Below, in pieces: positions 7,801 to 14,728 of a DNA stretch of 64,000 bases. The position numbers were made by a program, and so were the translations under genes. Under the pieces are notes generated by a model, which was given only the letters and a program-made list of their open reading frames with translations, made no database searches and was not told the origin of the DNA. This DNA comes from Paenibacillus radicis (ex Gao et al. 2016) (GTDB lineage Bacteria; Bacillota; Bacilli; Paenibacillales; Paenibacillaceae): contig NZ_BMHY01000005.1 of the NCBI RefSeq assembly GCF_014641555.1, positions 397,238 through 461,237 of the forward strand, written 5' to 3'. How positions within the stretch are numbered: the first letter of the stretch is position 1; every line of letters begins with the position of its first letter.

Positions 7801-10350
7801 GCGCAGTCTAATTTGAATGCTGTCGCTGCGGCAGCAACGTCAGTAACAGCAGCAGAGGCGGCTGCTGGCGGATTAGCAGGTGACGGAACCGACGTGGAGA
7901 GCGTGATCGATACGGCGCAAACGAAGCAGAGTGCGGCATCGGACTTGGTAGATGAATTGCCTGACAGTACGGCGAAGGCGGCACTGGCTGCTAGATTAGC
8001 GGCCGTGCAGGCTGCAATCCATGATGCGCAGTCGAACTTGGAGGATGTAATCGAAGCGACGGCATCGGCAGCAGCCGCTGAGACAGCGGCTAATGGACTT
8101 GCCGGTGATGGAACTGACGGGCAAGACGCGATCGATACGGTGCAGACGAAGCAGAGTACGGCATCGGACTTGGTGACGGCATTGCCAAGCAGCACAGCAA
8201 AGACGGCATTGCAAGCTAGGCTGGCGACTGTTCAAACGAAGATCAATAGTGCGAAGACCGGCCTGAATGCCGTTATCGCAGCGGCGGCATCGGTTGTCAT
8301 TGCCGAAGGGGAATCTGCGAATCTGATCGGCAATGGCACGGACGCACAGGACACCGTTGATACGGTGCAGGCGAAAAACGATGCGGCAGCTCTTTTGGTA
8401 ACAGCGTTGCCGAGCAGCACGGCAAAGACGGCATTGGCCGCGAGATTGTCAGCGGTGCAAGCAAAGATCAATGATGCGCAGAGTAGTCTGGATGCGGTCA
8501 TTGCTGCGACGGCATCGGTGGTCGCGGCCGAGACGGCAGCAAGCGGCTTGCTGGGCGACGGCAGTGATACACAAGGCGCCGTCGATGCGGCGCAAGCGAA
8601 GCATAACACCGCATCGGGCTTGACGACGGCATTGCCGAACAGTACGGCGAAGACGGCGTTGCAAGCTAGATTGACCGCGATCCAAACGAAGATCGACGAT
8701 GCTCAGGCTGCAGTGGATCTCGTAACTGCGGCGACCGCATCGGTCGTGACTGCCGAGACGGCAGCGAACGGACTTGCTGGCAATGGAACTGACACGCAAA
8801 GCGCGATTGATGCGGCGCAGACGAAGAAGGGCAGTGCATCGGGCTTAGCGGCTAATCTGCCGGGCAGTACAGCGAAGACGGCATTGGTTGCCAGATTAGC
8901 AGCCGTACAAGTAACGATTGACAGCGCGCAGGCGAAGCTGAACGAAGTTATCGCGGCGACAGCATCGGTCGTGGCTGCCGAGACGACGGCCAACGGACTC
9001 GCCGGCGATGGAACGGATACACAAGGCGCGATTGATGCGGCGCAGACGAAGCGGAGTGCGGCATCGGCCCTGGTGGAAGCCTTGCCGAGCAGCACCGCGA
9101 AGACAGCGTTGGCTGACAGAATCGCCGCTGTGCAAGTGAAGATAACTGGCGCGCAGAGTAATCTGGATGCGGTCATTGCAGCAACGGCATCAATTGTTAC
9201 AGCTGAGACGGCAGCGAACGGCCTGCTGGGCGACGGCAGTGATACGCAGGATGCAGTCGATGCGGTCCAAATAAAGAAGAGTGCAGCATCGGTCTTGGTG
9301 ACGGCCCTGCCGGGCAGCACGGCGAAGACGGCGTTGCAAGCTAGGCTGGCGACCGTTCAAACGACGATCGATAATGCCCAAGATGCGGTGAATCTCGTAG
9401 CCGCAGCGACAGCATCGGTCGTGACCGCGGAGACGACAGCGAACGGACTCGCAAACGATGGAACAGATACGCAAGGGGCCATCGATACGGCGCAAGCGAA
9501 GAAGAGTTCGGCATCGGGCTTGGTGACGGCATTGCCGAGCAGTACAGCGAAGACGGCATTGGCCGCAAGATTAGCCGTTGTGCAAGCCGCGATCGACGGT
9601 GCACAGACCAACCTGAACGCCGTCATTGCGGCGACGGCATCAGTCGTCACGGTCGAGGCGGCAGCGGCGGCAATGATAGGGGACGGCACGGACGCACAAG
9701 GAACCATCGACTCAGTGATATCGGATCAGGAGACGGCAACGAGCTTGGTGACGGCGCTGCTGGGCAGCACGGCAAAAACAGCGCTAGTCAATAGATTGGC
9801 AGCATCGCAAGTACTAATCGACAATGCGCAAGGCGCGCTGGATATCGTCGTTGCGCTGCAGGAAGCGCTGGATACAGCGAGCCCGCTGGTGGAAGTCAGA
9901 TACACGGCTTCCAGTTGGAGTGCGTTGCAAACGGCACTGGCTTTGCCGCAAACGACGCTGGGCGAGAAGGCGACGAAAGTCGTTGCCCTTAACGACGCAC
10001 TGAATCATTTGGTAGTCAGAATCGTAACGAGCATCGACGTCAACATTGTCTCAGGAAGCAGCCTATATATACTTCCGGGATACACGGGACCGGGGTCGCA
10101 TATCACGATGCAGGCAGTTGTAAAAGACCAATTCGGTGTAGAAATGAAGACAGAAGGAATTACTTGGAGCCATGACAGCATCGGCGCCAATGATAGGCTG
10201 ACGGATGCCAACTTCGGCAATAGATATAACTTTTACGACTTTAATGTCTACAATGACCTGACCCCTCGGGTTGTTACGATTACGGTGACTTCCGTATCGA
10301 CACCAAACGTGAAAGGAACTTGTGTCATTACGATGATCCGCGGCAGATAG
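4831..10350 (+). CDS. Giant SLH-anchored repeat protein
   Basis: An 1839-residue exported wall protein. The signal peptide (about 1-29) ends in LALA-KV; the ATG has AAGGAAG 5 bases upstream. Three SLH domains (about 30-80, 85-140, 145-200, with NGYEDGSFKPNKTITRAE and similar motifs) bind the cell wall. Next come a beta-helix-like region (about 220-440), a short collagen-like GPAGPAGPTGPTGP run near 455, sixteen 75-residue helical repeats (481-1680), a FIVAR-like helical module (about 1685-1730, YTASSWSALQTAL) and a C-terminal Ig-like domain (about 1733-1839). The N-terminal SLH anchor and long stalk suggest a surface adhesin or S-layer component that projects the Ig-like tip. It is monocistronic, with a strong terminator. 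No enzyme motif is visible. Confidence 0.85.
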   Translation: MLKKSVKRFIVVVLAGLCLFQSSGLALAKVPSDIANSWAKETILSWIERGLVNGYEDGSFKPNKTITRAEIVALINRAFEIKGGLASKFTDVRTNDWFYQDVAAAAAAGYLSGYQDGTFKPKAAVSRQELAVITAKLLKLKASDSYLNFKDTKNSPEWSKGAIGAVIDAKVMGGFPDGTFQPLKSATRAEVIVILDKALKLKEKDVPVSAYDKPGTYGPAEGIQVIDGNVVIGVAGVTLRNLTIKGDLLLGAGIGEGDVFLQGVTVAGTTNIEGGGANSVHFENSVLANVIVDKKNGGIRIVVEDGATTIREIELRSAAKVEYKGAKGSGIKTVTLSKLLPAGSEVVLTGAFETIDILSQSIRISIPEGSVKQLNVAPTAANTNLTLGKDASIVDLVLDALTKVVGQGKIANAAINADGTSLENKPAALKIKDGIVATVGGELIGSAPTSGPAGPAGPTGPTGPVTTPPTAEEVAATTAVVSAEASANGLAGDGTDTQAAIDAAQSKQAAASVLVTALPGGSVKTALAARLASVQAKIDDAQSDLDAVITAAASVTAAETAAGGLAGDGTDEQEAIDAAQAKQSAASVLVTALPSSTAKTELVARLTAVQAVINDAQSDLTAVTAATASAAAAETAANGLLGDGSDTQGAVDAAQVKQSAASGLVAALPGSTAKMALEARLAAVQDVIDDAQEAVDAVHTAAESVAAAETAADELIGDGTDTQTAIDEVQTKQDTATGLVSALPDSTVKTALETRLAAVQSAIDSAQNAGDAVIAASASVTAAETTAGGLADDGTDEQEAIDAAQSEQAAASGLVTALPSSAVKTALAARIAAVQATINDAQSKLDAVAAATASVAAAETAANSLLGDGSDTQGTVDAAQTKQSTAAGLVTALPSSTAQTALAVRIAAVQDIIDDAQDVVNMVAAATASVAAAETAAGGLAGNGSDTQSGIDAVQTKQSAASTLVTALLDSTAKTALAIRIAAVQATINDAQSNLNAVAAAATSVTAAEAAAGGLAGDGTDVESVIDTAQTKQSAASDLVDELPDSTAKAALAARLAAVQAAIHDAQSNLEDVIEATASAAAAETAANGLAGDGTDGQDAIDTVQTKQSTASDLVTALPSSTAKTALQARLATVQTKINSAKTGLNAVIAAAASVVIAEGESANLIGNGTDAQDTVDTVQAKNDAAALLVTALPSSTAKTALAARLSAVQAKINDAQSSLDAVIAATASVVAAETAASGLLGDGSDTQGAVDAAQAKHNTASGLTTALPNSTAKTALQARLTAIQTKIDDAQAAVDLVTAATASVVTAETAANGLAGNGTDTQSAIDAAQTKKGSASGLAANLPGSTAKTALVARLAAVQVTIDSAQAKLNEVIAATASVVAAETTANGLAGDGTDTQGAIDAAQTKRSAASALVEALPSSTAKTALADRIAAVQVKITGAQSNLDAVIAATASIVTAETAANGLLGDGSDTQDAVDAVQIKKSAASVLVTALPGSTAKTALQARLATVQTTIDNAQDAVNLVAAATASVVTAETTANGLANDGTDTQGAIDTAQAKKSSASGLVTALPSSTAKTALAARLAVVQAAIDGAQTNLNAVIAATASVVTVEAAAAAMIGDGTDAQGTIDSVISDQETATSLVTALLGSTAKTALVNRLAASQVLIDNAQGALDIVVALQEALDTASPLVEVRYTASSWSALQTALALPQTTLGEKATKVVALNDALNHLVVRIVTSIDVNIVSGSSLYILPGYTGPGSHITMQAVVKDQFGVEMKTEGITWSHDSIGANDRLTDANFGNRYNFYDFNVYNDLTPRVVTITVTSVSTPNVKGTCVITMIRGR
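6271..9870 (+). repeat. Sixteen 225-bp coding repeats
   Basis: Residues 481-1680 of the giant SLH protein are sixteen units of exactly 75 residues with no length change. The consensus core is a G(D/N)G(T/S)D-(Q) turn, then VDAAQ-KQSAAS-LV-ALP-STAKTAL-ARLAAVQ-IDDAQ and an Ala-rich linker. The pattern is predicted to form helical bundles. Units 3, 6, 11 and 14 share LLGDGSDTQ and a DAQ-AV variant, which suggests block duplication of three-unit (675-bp) segments. Confidence 0.9.
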
Positions 10351-10372
10351 AACGTAGCAGATTTTACATGAA

Positions 10373-10411
10373 CGCAACGAACCCCCTCAACAATTGAGGG
10401 GGTTCGTTGCG
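10373..10411 (+). terminator. Terminator of the giant SLH gene
   Basis: A very stable stem with arms CGCAACGAACCCCCTCAA and TTGAGGGGGTTCGTTGCG. It has only a short T-tract but is the obvious end of the SLH unit. Confidence 0.75.
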
Positions 10412-10642
10412 ATTTAGGCATCGGCCGCTTCGATTGGTAACCGTGTGAAGCCCCGGCGCAAGATCCGTTTTCAATTCACATATAAACTTTTAAAATGCCA
10501 CATTCCGTCTAATTGCAACATCCATATATACTTAAATTATTGCCTTTCGATCAGCAGCTTTTAGGCGGGGGTTCACCCCTTTCACGTTTCCCTGCACAAC
10601 ACTATTTGTTTATAAATCTATGAAGAAATGGAGATGTATCCG

Positions 10643-11905
10643 ATGGATTTCTTTTTTGACGGATTTATATCGAGAGAGGTTTTGAACAACTTTCTGTCAC
10701 GTGCCGTGACGCATTGCGGCATTGGCGAGGATAACAGTCTAGCTTCTTCAACCTTTGAGGACGATATTCGGATGTTAAAGAATGAAGGCGCGAAGTTTAT
10801 CGGACGGGCTTCCTATGTGTGGGACAGCACGGATGATGAGCGGCATTTCCGGATTGCGAAGGAACGTGCAGAGCGCGCGCATGAGGTGGATCCGGACTTT
10901 ATTTTACAGGCCTGTGTATTCGAATGCATTCAGAAAAGCTTCGTAAACTCAGTCCAAATACCAGCATGGGTGTTTGAAGCTTTTGGACTTGATGTGGAAG
11001 ACCGCTATTTCTCCTATGAGAATATGGTTTTTGAAAATGGCAGGTATATCAACCAGTGGGGGAAGGACTCTTCGGTAGAGGATATCAACCGTTTGGAATC
11101 CCGGTTATGGATTTACTACCGGGCATGTTCTTATATCCGTGCAGGGTTTGAAGGCATTCATTTCGGACAGGTGCATTTGATCGGTGCGGAGGATGAAGGC
11201 TTCCATTACTTCAAAGAGGTAATCGGTATGATCCGGGATTATGCCAAGCAGCATGCCCGCCGCCATTACGTCTTATGTGATGCGCATACGCACGGAATCA
11301 GCGTGGACGGTGTCAGCCTATTTGACTATAACTGCTTTCCAATCCGTTTAAAGGAAGTCATCGATAAGCCAATGGAATGTATCTGTGAAGAGGGATATTT
11401 GGACAGCCTGTTCGCACGCAGTGCAGCAGGAGTATCCCCAAGCGGCTGGGCGGCGGATTCGATGCCGTTTATCGTAGAGTTTGACAATTTCGGCCGGGAC
11501 CGTGCTCGCGGAGTGCCGAATCATGAAAGCCATTTTGCCTGGGGCTATGATGAAATTACATGGTTTGCCCTTCTCAGGGATGATGCTCGTGCCGAATTTC
11601 TGCGCTATATCGATCAATGGGTGAATGAGCGCTATCCGGAGGGATGGGTTCAGATGCCATCACGCCGCATCATGACAGAAAGCCTCAAGAGAACTTATGC
11701 ATCCCAAACACTGACTGCAGACAGAGTAGCAGAGCTTGCTCCGGTAGAATATATAACGGCCTATGCAAAATACGAGGATTCCTACGATATCTACCGTTGG
11801 TATTACAGTGCGAACCGTCCTTCTGATGGCTGTCCTTATGGATTTGGCGATGAGGATGTCATTAAGGAATTGTTTGCCTCAAGGGGCTGTACAGAGAAAA
11901 CATAA
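10643..11905 (+). CDS. Uncharacterised glycosidase-like TIM-barrel protein
   Basis: A 420-residue cytoplasmic protein without signal peptide. Patterns such as HFGQVHLIGAEDEG, LCDAHTHG and FIVEFDNFG look like strand ends of a glycoside-hydrolase-type (beta/alpha)8 barrel with acidic active-site residues, but I cannot assign a family. It is rich in Trp, Tyr and Asp, as carbohydrate enzymes often are. The ATG at 10643 has GGAG 9 bases upstream; an in-frame ATG at 10628 lacks a good site. The left junction of the integrated element begins 12 bases after its stop, and the gene's own terminator may now lie beyond the element (14551-14585). Confidence 0.6.
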   Translation: MDFFFDGFISREVLNNFLSRAVTHCGIGEDNSLASSTFEDDIRMLKNEGAKFIGRASYVWDSTDDERHFRIAKERAERAHEVDPDFILQACVFECIQKSFVNSVQIPAWVFEAFGLDVEDRYFSYENMVFENGRYINQWGKDSSVEDINRLESRLWIYYRACSYIRAGFEGIHFGQVHLIGAEDEGFHYFKEVIGMIRDYAKQHARRHYVLCDAHTHGISVDGVSLFDYNCFPIRLKEVIDKPMECICEEGYLDSLFARSAAGVSPSGWAADSMPFIVEFDNFGRDRARGVPNHESHFAWGYDEITWFALLRDDARAEFLRYIDQWVNERYPEGWVQMPSRRIMTESLKRTYASQTLTADRVAELAPVEYITAYAKYEDSYDIYRWYYSANRPSDGCPYGFGDEDVIKELFASRGCTEKT

Positions 11906-11932
11906 GCAGCGTCGAGTACACCATATTGATGG

Positions 11933-11976
11933 GGTGGCGAGCATAGCTCGTGAGGGTTCAAATCCCTCCGACCGCA
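11933..11976 (+). pseudogene. 3' half of a tRNA-Leu-like gene
   Basis: Reading from the anticodon loop: 3' anticodon stem GGTGG (11933-11937), long variable arm CGAGC-ATA-GCTCG (11938-11950), T-arm GAGGG-TTCAAAT-CCCTC (11952-11968), acceptor strand CGACCGC and discriminator A. No matching 5' half lies upstream; it lies at 14510-14547, at the other end of the element. CCA is not encoded (TCC follows). Confidence 0.7.
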
Positions 11977-11994
11977 TCCTGATTCAAATGCGAT

Positions 11995-12017
11995 AACCTT
12001 TGATACGTCAGGTTTTT
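11995..12017 (+). terminator. Hairpin after the tRNA 3' half
   Basis: AACCT / AGGTT stem followed by TTTT, as often found downstream of tRNA genes and within attachment sites. A related hairpin (14469-14489) lies at the other end of the element. Confidence 0.45.
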
Positions 12018-12070
12018 GTGTGCTTTAGGAGATATTCAATTTTAATCGACTCCATCATGTTTCGGTTTCT

Positions 12071-12087
12071 GGTCACGGATTGGTCAC
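12071..12087. promoter_or_regulatory. Integrase arm-type sites, left
   Basis: Two direct GGTCAC repeats (12071-12076, 12082-12087) with an 11-bp period lie about 140 bp inside the left junction. They match the three repeats at the right end (14386-14414). Confidence 0.5.
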
Positions 12088-12104
12088 AGAACTTTAATGC
12101 TCAT

Positions 12105-12440
12105 TTACCATGCGATGACTAGGTATTCGCATCGTTGTTCATTAACTGTAGATGCATGGAACAATGTTTTTGCTAATGAGTTAGAGGCAACGTCTTGCAT
12201 ATTCGGAAGAAGATGCGAGTATGTGTCCAATGTCATTGTAATGGATGAATGACCTAGACGCTCTGAGACGATTTTAGGATGCACGTTTTGCTGAAGAAGT
12301 AGCGAGGCATGAGTATGGCGTAAGTCGTGAAAAGTAATATGTGGTACTTCAGCTTCTTTCTTATATTTTGCGTATGCAGGCTTTCCTTTCTCCTTGCATA
12401 CAACAAGTCCGTTATCTTCATAAATATCTCGATATTGCAT
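12105..12440 (-). pseudogene. Tyrosine integrase, C-terminal fragment
   Basis: A 111-residue frame with the phage/ICE-type integrase signature: HDLRHTH (Arg 41), ERLGHSS (Arg 61, His 64) and the nucleophile in DTYSHL (Tyr 74). The N-terminal arm-binding domain and the first catalytic Arg region, about 250 residues in a full-length enzyme, are missing. It reads toward the left end of the element, the normal place for an integrase gene. The tail after the tyrosine is longer than usual and ends in unrelated sequence. The element cannot make its own complete integrase. Confidence 0.75.
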
Positions 12441-12855
12441 TTTTTCTTCCTGCCTTCTCTATTAAGATATAATTATAGAGCTGGCGATAAAAACGTCACC
12501 TTTGATTTTGGCATATCCGCAACAGATATAAGATGCAATGTAAAGGCTGGGAAACGCCAGCTTAAATACAACATCGAACAGATTAAGACAGGAGCTCGGA
12601 CGGACATTCGTCGACGATTCGATTTCGGTGGTCTTTATGAACGTGTCTTCTTTTATAAGGGAGTGACCGAGAAAGATGAATACGTCAGGTTGGTCCGAAA
12701 GTTCAACATTAATGTAGTAGGTTATTTCGGAAACACCGCAGGTTATGATGGCTTCAAAGGGCAGGATATTGCTGTTATGGGTACTCCACACGTAACGAAT
12801 ATGAATACTTGCTAACATTAGCGTGCTTGGGGTATATAGCGGGGCTTATGGATCA
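12441..12855. other. Unassigned stretch in the element
   Basis: About 400 bases between the integrase fragment and the cargo gene. Both strands have open frames of 100-160 codons (for example 12462-12818 minus and 12327-12815 plus), but neither has a good ribosome site or a recognisable domain. One may be a decayed gene; I cannot support either as coding. Confidence 0.3.
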
Positions 12856-12895
12856 GACATTTGTTCTAATTATGTATATAATTAGAACAAATGTC
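12856..12895. repeat. 18-bp perfect inverted repeat
   Basis: Arms GACATTTGTTCTAATTAT (12856-12873) and its exact complement (12878-12895) enclose GTAT. It lies 17 bases past the stop of the cargo gene. It lacks a T-tract on the gene's strand, so it could be an operator or a degenerate terminator. Each arm contains a GAACAAATGTC-like half resembling a LexA box. Confidence 0.5.
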
Positions 12896-12911
12896 CCTTT
12901 ACGAATTTTAA

Positions 12912-14207
12912 TTAGAGCATAATATTACAGCCATATAAGAAACGCATTAGTTCTATATCATGAAAGTTCTGCCATTCGGGCGGAATATCTGCTATCCCTT
13001 CTCTATGTACAATATATAAGTAAACTTTAGCCTCATCTGAAAGATCATAAAATGCTGTTTTATTAAAGTATATATTTATTGAATTAATCAGTAGTTCCTT
13101 TATGAAATTCCATAAATACCATAGTTGTAACTTTTCGTTTTCACATGAATCATACATCTTTTTTAATTTATCAATACTAATAATTCTTTTGCTTTCTTTA
13201 TAATAAGAAACAATAATATATGGCTTTTTACTATTTATTACATTGACAAAACATAGTATATCTTCATACTCAATAACTTCTGAAAGAGAAAGGTTAATCC
13301 TCTCAATAGGCAATTCAAAGATAATGGTTTCTAACTTAGATTCTGCTTCCTGTGTTTTTAATCGTTTAAGTTCATTTAACATTTTCAACATTAAGGGATA
13401 GAGCCTAAATAATGTTTCAACTGAATGATGATAGTTTCTAAAATATTCAGATTGGGAGCCATCAGGACTACATATAGCGTACTTGTTGTTACGAATAAGT
13501 TCCGCCATATAGAAAATGTTCATAATTTTATAATAAATGTCAAATGTAATAGCCTTTAATGAATACTCGATATTTTGAATACTTGTTCCCGAATAATCAG
13601 TATTTCCATCCTTTTCAATATCAGCAAATAGTTCTTCATCATGCTTTTTGCAAAAAGAGACTGTAACACTCGCATTTTCAATAGGGATTTCTGAGTAAAA
13701 CATTGAAATATCTTTATTTAGTGCGTCCTCGTTAGGTACTTTATGATCATTAAATCCAATTACTTTGTCACCAAAACTTAAGTTTCTCAGAACGTTATTC
13801 TCAGTCAAAGTATGAGAATGTCGCATGTGGTTACCATGATCACAATCACCAAACACTTCATGAGCAGAACAATAAGCAATATTTTTTTTATTTACAGATG
13901 CTTTTTCTACTTTACTGCTTATCAATTTACTGTCTTTTTGCAAATAGAATTGATCAAGCTCTTCCTCTATTACTCCAGGGTTCTCTTTTCTAAATTTAAT
14001 AGCTTCTTTATGTTTTGTTTTACAACAGTCTTTGTACTGTTTCCCCATTAAGCAAACACACACTTCCTCATCTATAGGTAAGTATGATTTTGCTGAAAAC
14101 TTAGGATAATTATCTCTATTAAAAAAATCTTCATATGTGTTAAAAATATGCTTATATTTCCTAAAAATACCTTCATCTTTTTGAAAGTCCAACTTAATTG
14201 CCCCCAA
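12912..14207 (-). CDS. SEC-C-like zinc-motif protein, element cargo
   Basis: A 431-residue protein far richer in A+T, Lys, Asn and Ile than its neighbours, which points to transfer. A SEC-C-like metal motif CVCLMGKQYKDCC (Cys 50, 52, 61, 62) is followed by a second Cys/His block with YCSAHEVFGDCDHG (Cys 113, His 116, Cys 122), SHT (131-133) and FCKKHDEELFADIE (185-198). The C-terminal half is helical. I recall the SHT...FC--HD--LF--IE combination from uncharacterised proteins in mobile and defence-rich regions, but assign no activity. It is the only intact cargo gene of the element, so a defence or element-maintenance role is a reasonable guess. Confidence 0.65.
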   Translation of the reverse strand: MGAIKLDFQKDEGIFRKYKHIFNTYEDFFNRDNYPKFSAKSYLPIDEEVCVCLMGKQYKDCCKTKHKEAIKFRKENPGVIEEELDQFYLQKDSKLISSKVEKASVNKKNIAYCSAHEVFGDCDHGNHMRHSHTLTENNVLRNLSFGDKVIGFNDHKVPNEDALNKDISMFYSEIPIENASVTVSFCKKHDEELFADIEKDGNTDYSGTSIQNIEYSLKAITFDIYYKIMNIFYMAELIRNNKYAICSPDGSQSEYFRNYHHSVETLFRLYPLMLKMLNELKRLKTQEAESKLETIIFELPIERINLSLSEVIEYEDILCFVNVINSKKPYIIVSYYKESKRIISIDKLKKMYDSCENEKLQLWYLWNFIKELLINSINIYFNKTAFYDLSDEAKVYLYIVHREGIADIPPEWQNFHDIELMRFLYGCNIML

Positions 14208-14385
14208 ACATCTTATTATGTAAAATTATAAAATCGTAATATTAGTTTGAAAATAGTATCATTTCGAGGATCAAGCAATTTCAACGTCAGGACTTCCTAT
14301 CTTATACATAAATTATATCATGATTCCAAGCTTCATATTAGGTAACGAATACATATATTCATTGCGAAAGATTTCACTCTGAAAT

Positions 14386-14414
14386 GGTCACAACCGTGGT
14401 CACAAACTGGTCAC
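14386..14414. promoter_or_regulatory. Integrase arm-type sites, right
   Basis: Three direct GGTCAC repeats (14386, 14398 and 14409) with 12- and 11-bp spacing lie about 127 bp inside the right junction. They pair with the two repeats at 12071-12087. Confidence 0.5.
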
Positions 14415-14468
14415 GTACTGGAAGGAATCTTATGAAATAAAAGTCCATAGAAAATGAAAGTAACCGAA

Positions 14469-14489
14469 AACCTTGATACATAAGGGTTT
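14469..14489 (+). repeat. Attachment-region hairpin, right
   Basis: AACCTT-GATACAT-AAGGGTT hairpin 21 bases before the tRNA 5' half. It resembles the hairpin at 11995-12017, including the shared string TTGATAC. Confidence 0.4.
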
Positions 14490-14509
14490 CCGGCTATTCA
14501 AGGAATTAA

Positions 14510-14547
14510 GCGGTCGTGGTGGAACGGCAGACACACCAACTTGATGG
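14510..14547 (+). pseudogene. 5' half of a tRNA-Leu-like gene
   Basis: Acceptor strand GCGGTCG (14510-14516), TG, D-arm GTG...CAC (14519-14534), A26, anticodon stem CCAAC and loop TTGATGG (14541-14547). The acceptor strand is fully complementary to CGACCGC at 11969-11975. Joined to the left half it gives a complete cloverleaf with a long variable arm; the loop would read anticodon GAT, unusual for a class II tRNA. After the loop the sequence leaves the tRNA fold. Confidence 0.7.
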
Positions 14548-14550
14548 AAT

Positions 14551-14585
14551 GGAGAGGCGAGTCTAATTAGGCTTCGCTCCTTTTT
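14551..14585 (+). terminator. Possible terminator beyond the right junction
   Basis: An imperfect hairpin from GGAGAGGCGAG to CTTCGCTCC followed by five T. If the element were absent it would lie about 45 bases after the stop of the gene ending at 11905. Confidence 0.4.
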
Positions 14586-14620
14586 CTATCAACGCAAGCA
14601 ATTGAATATTACCCGGTGTA

Positions 14621-14660
14621 ACAACTTCACTGACAGCAGCTGTCAGTGAAGTTGTTTTAT
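14621..14660 (+). terminator. Terminator-like hairpin before the DJ-1 gene
   Basis: Perfect 17-bp arms (ACAACTTCACTGACAGC and complement) with a minimal loop, then TTTTATT. The string AATATTACCCGG just upstream also occurs in the operator at 2041-2056. Confidence 0.65.
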
Positions 14661-14728
14661 TATGAACTTAACCGCTCATTACGATGAATGGTTGCTGTTA
14701 TTAATGAACTTTATGAGGAGCGTTCGAG

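Larger units (their letters stand above)
11918..14547. mobile_element. Integrated element remnant with tRNA-Leu halves at its ends
   Basis: A 2.6 kb AT-rich insertion bounded by a 15-bp imperfect direct repeat (ACACCA-NN-TTGATGG, 13 of 15 identical; 11918-11932 and 14533-14547). Inside the left end lies the 3' half of a class II tRNA, and inside the right end the 5' half. GGTCAC direct repeats of 11-12 bp period lie about 140 bp inside each end and look like tyrosine-integrase arm sites. Contents are a truncated integrase, an unassigned stretch and a SEC-C-like cargo gene. Joining the ends would rebuild a tRNA-Leu-like gene with TTGATGG as its 7-base anticodon loop, the usual size and place of a tyrosine-integrase crossover. 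Confidence 0.65.

Noticed and set aside
6178..9707. Many long minus-strand open frames (up to about 317 codons) opposite the giant SLH gene
   Set aside because: They arise from the periodic, G+C-rich repeat coding on the plus strand; products are Ala/Ser/Val-rich with no start signals or domains.
6271..9870. Regular repeats as a CRISPR array
   Set aside because: The 225-bp period is protein-coding in one frame throughout, with no spacers.
12327..12818. Overlapping opposite-strand frames next to the integrase fragment as genes
   Set aside because: No ribosome site, no recognisable domain, and the two frames exclude each other; listed only as an unassigned stretch.
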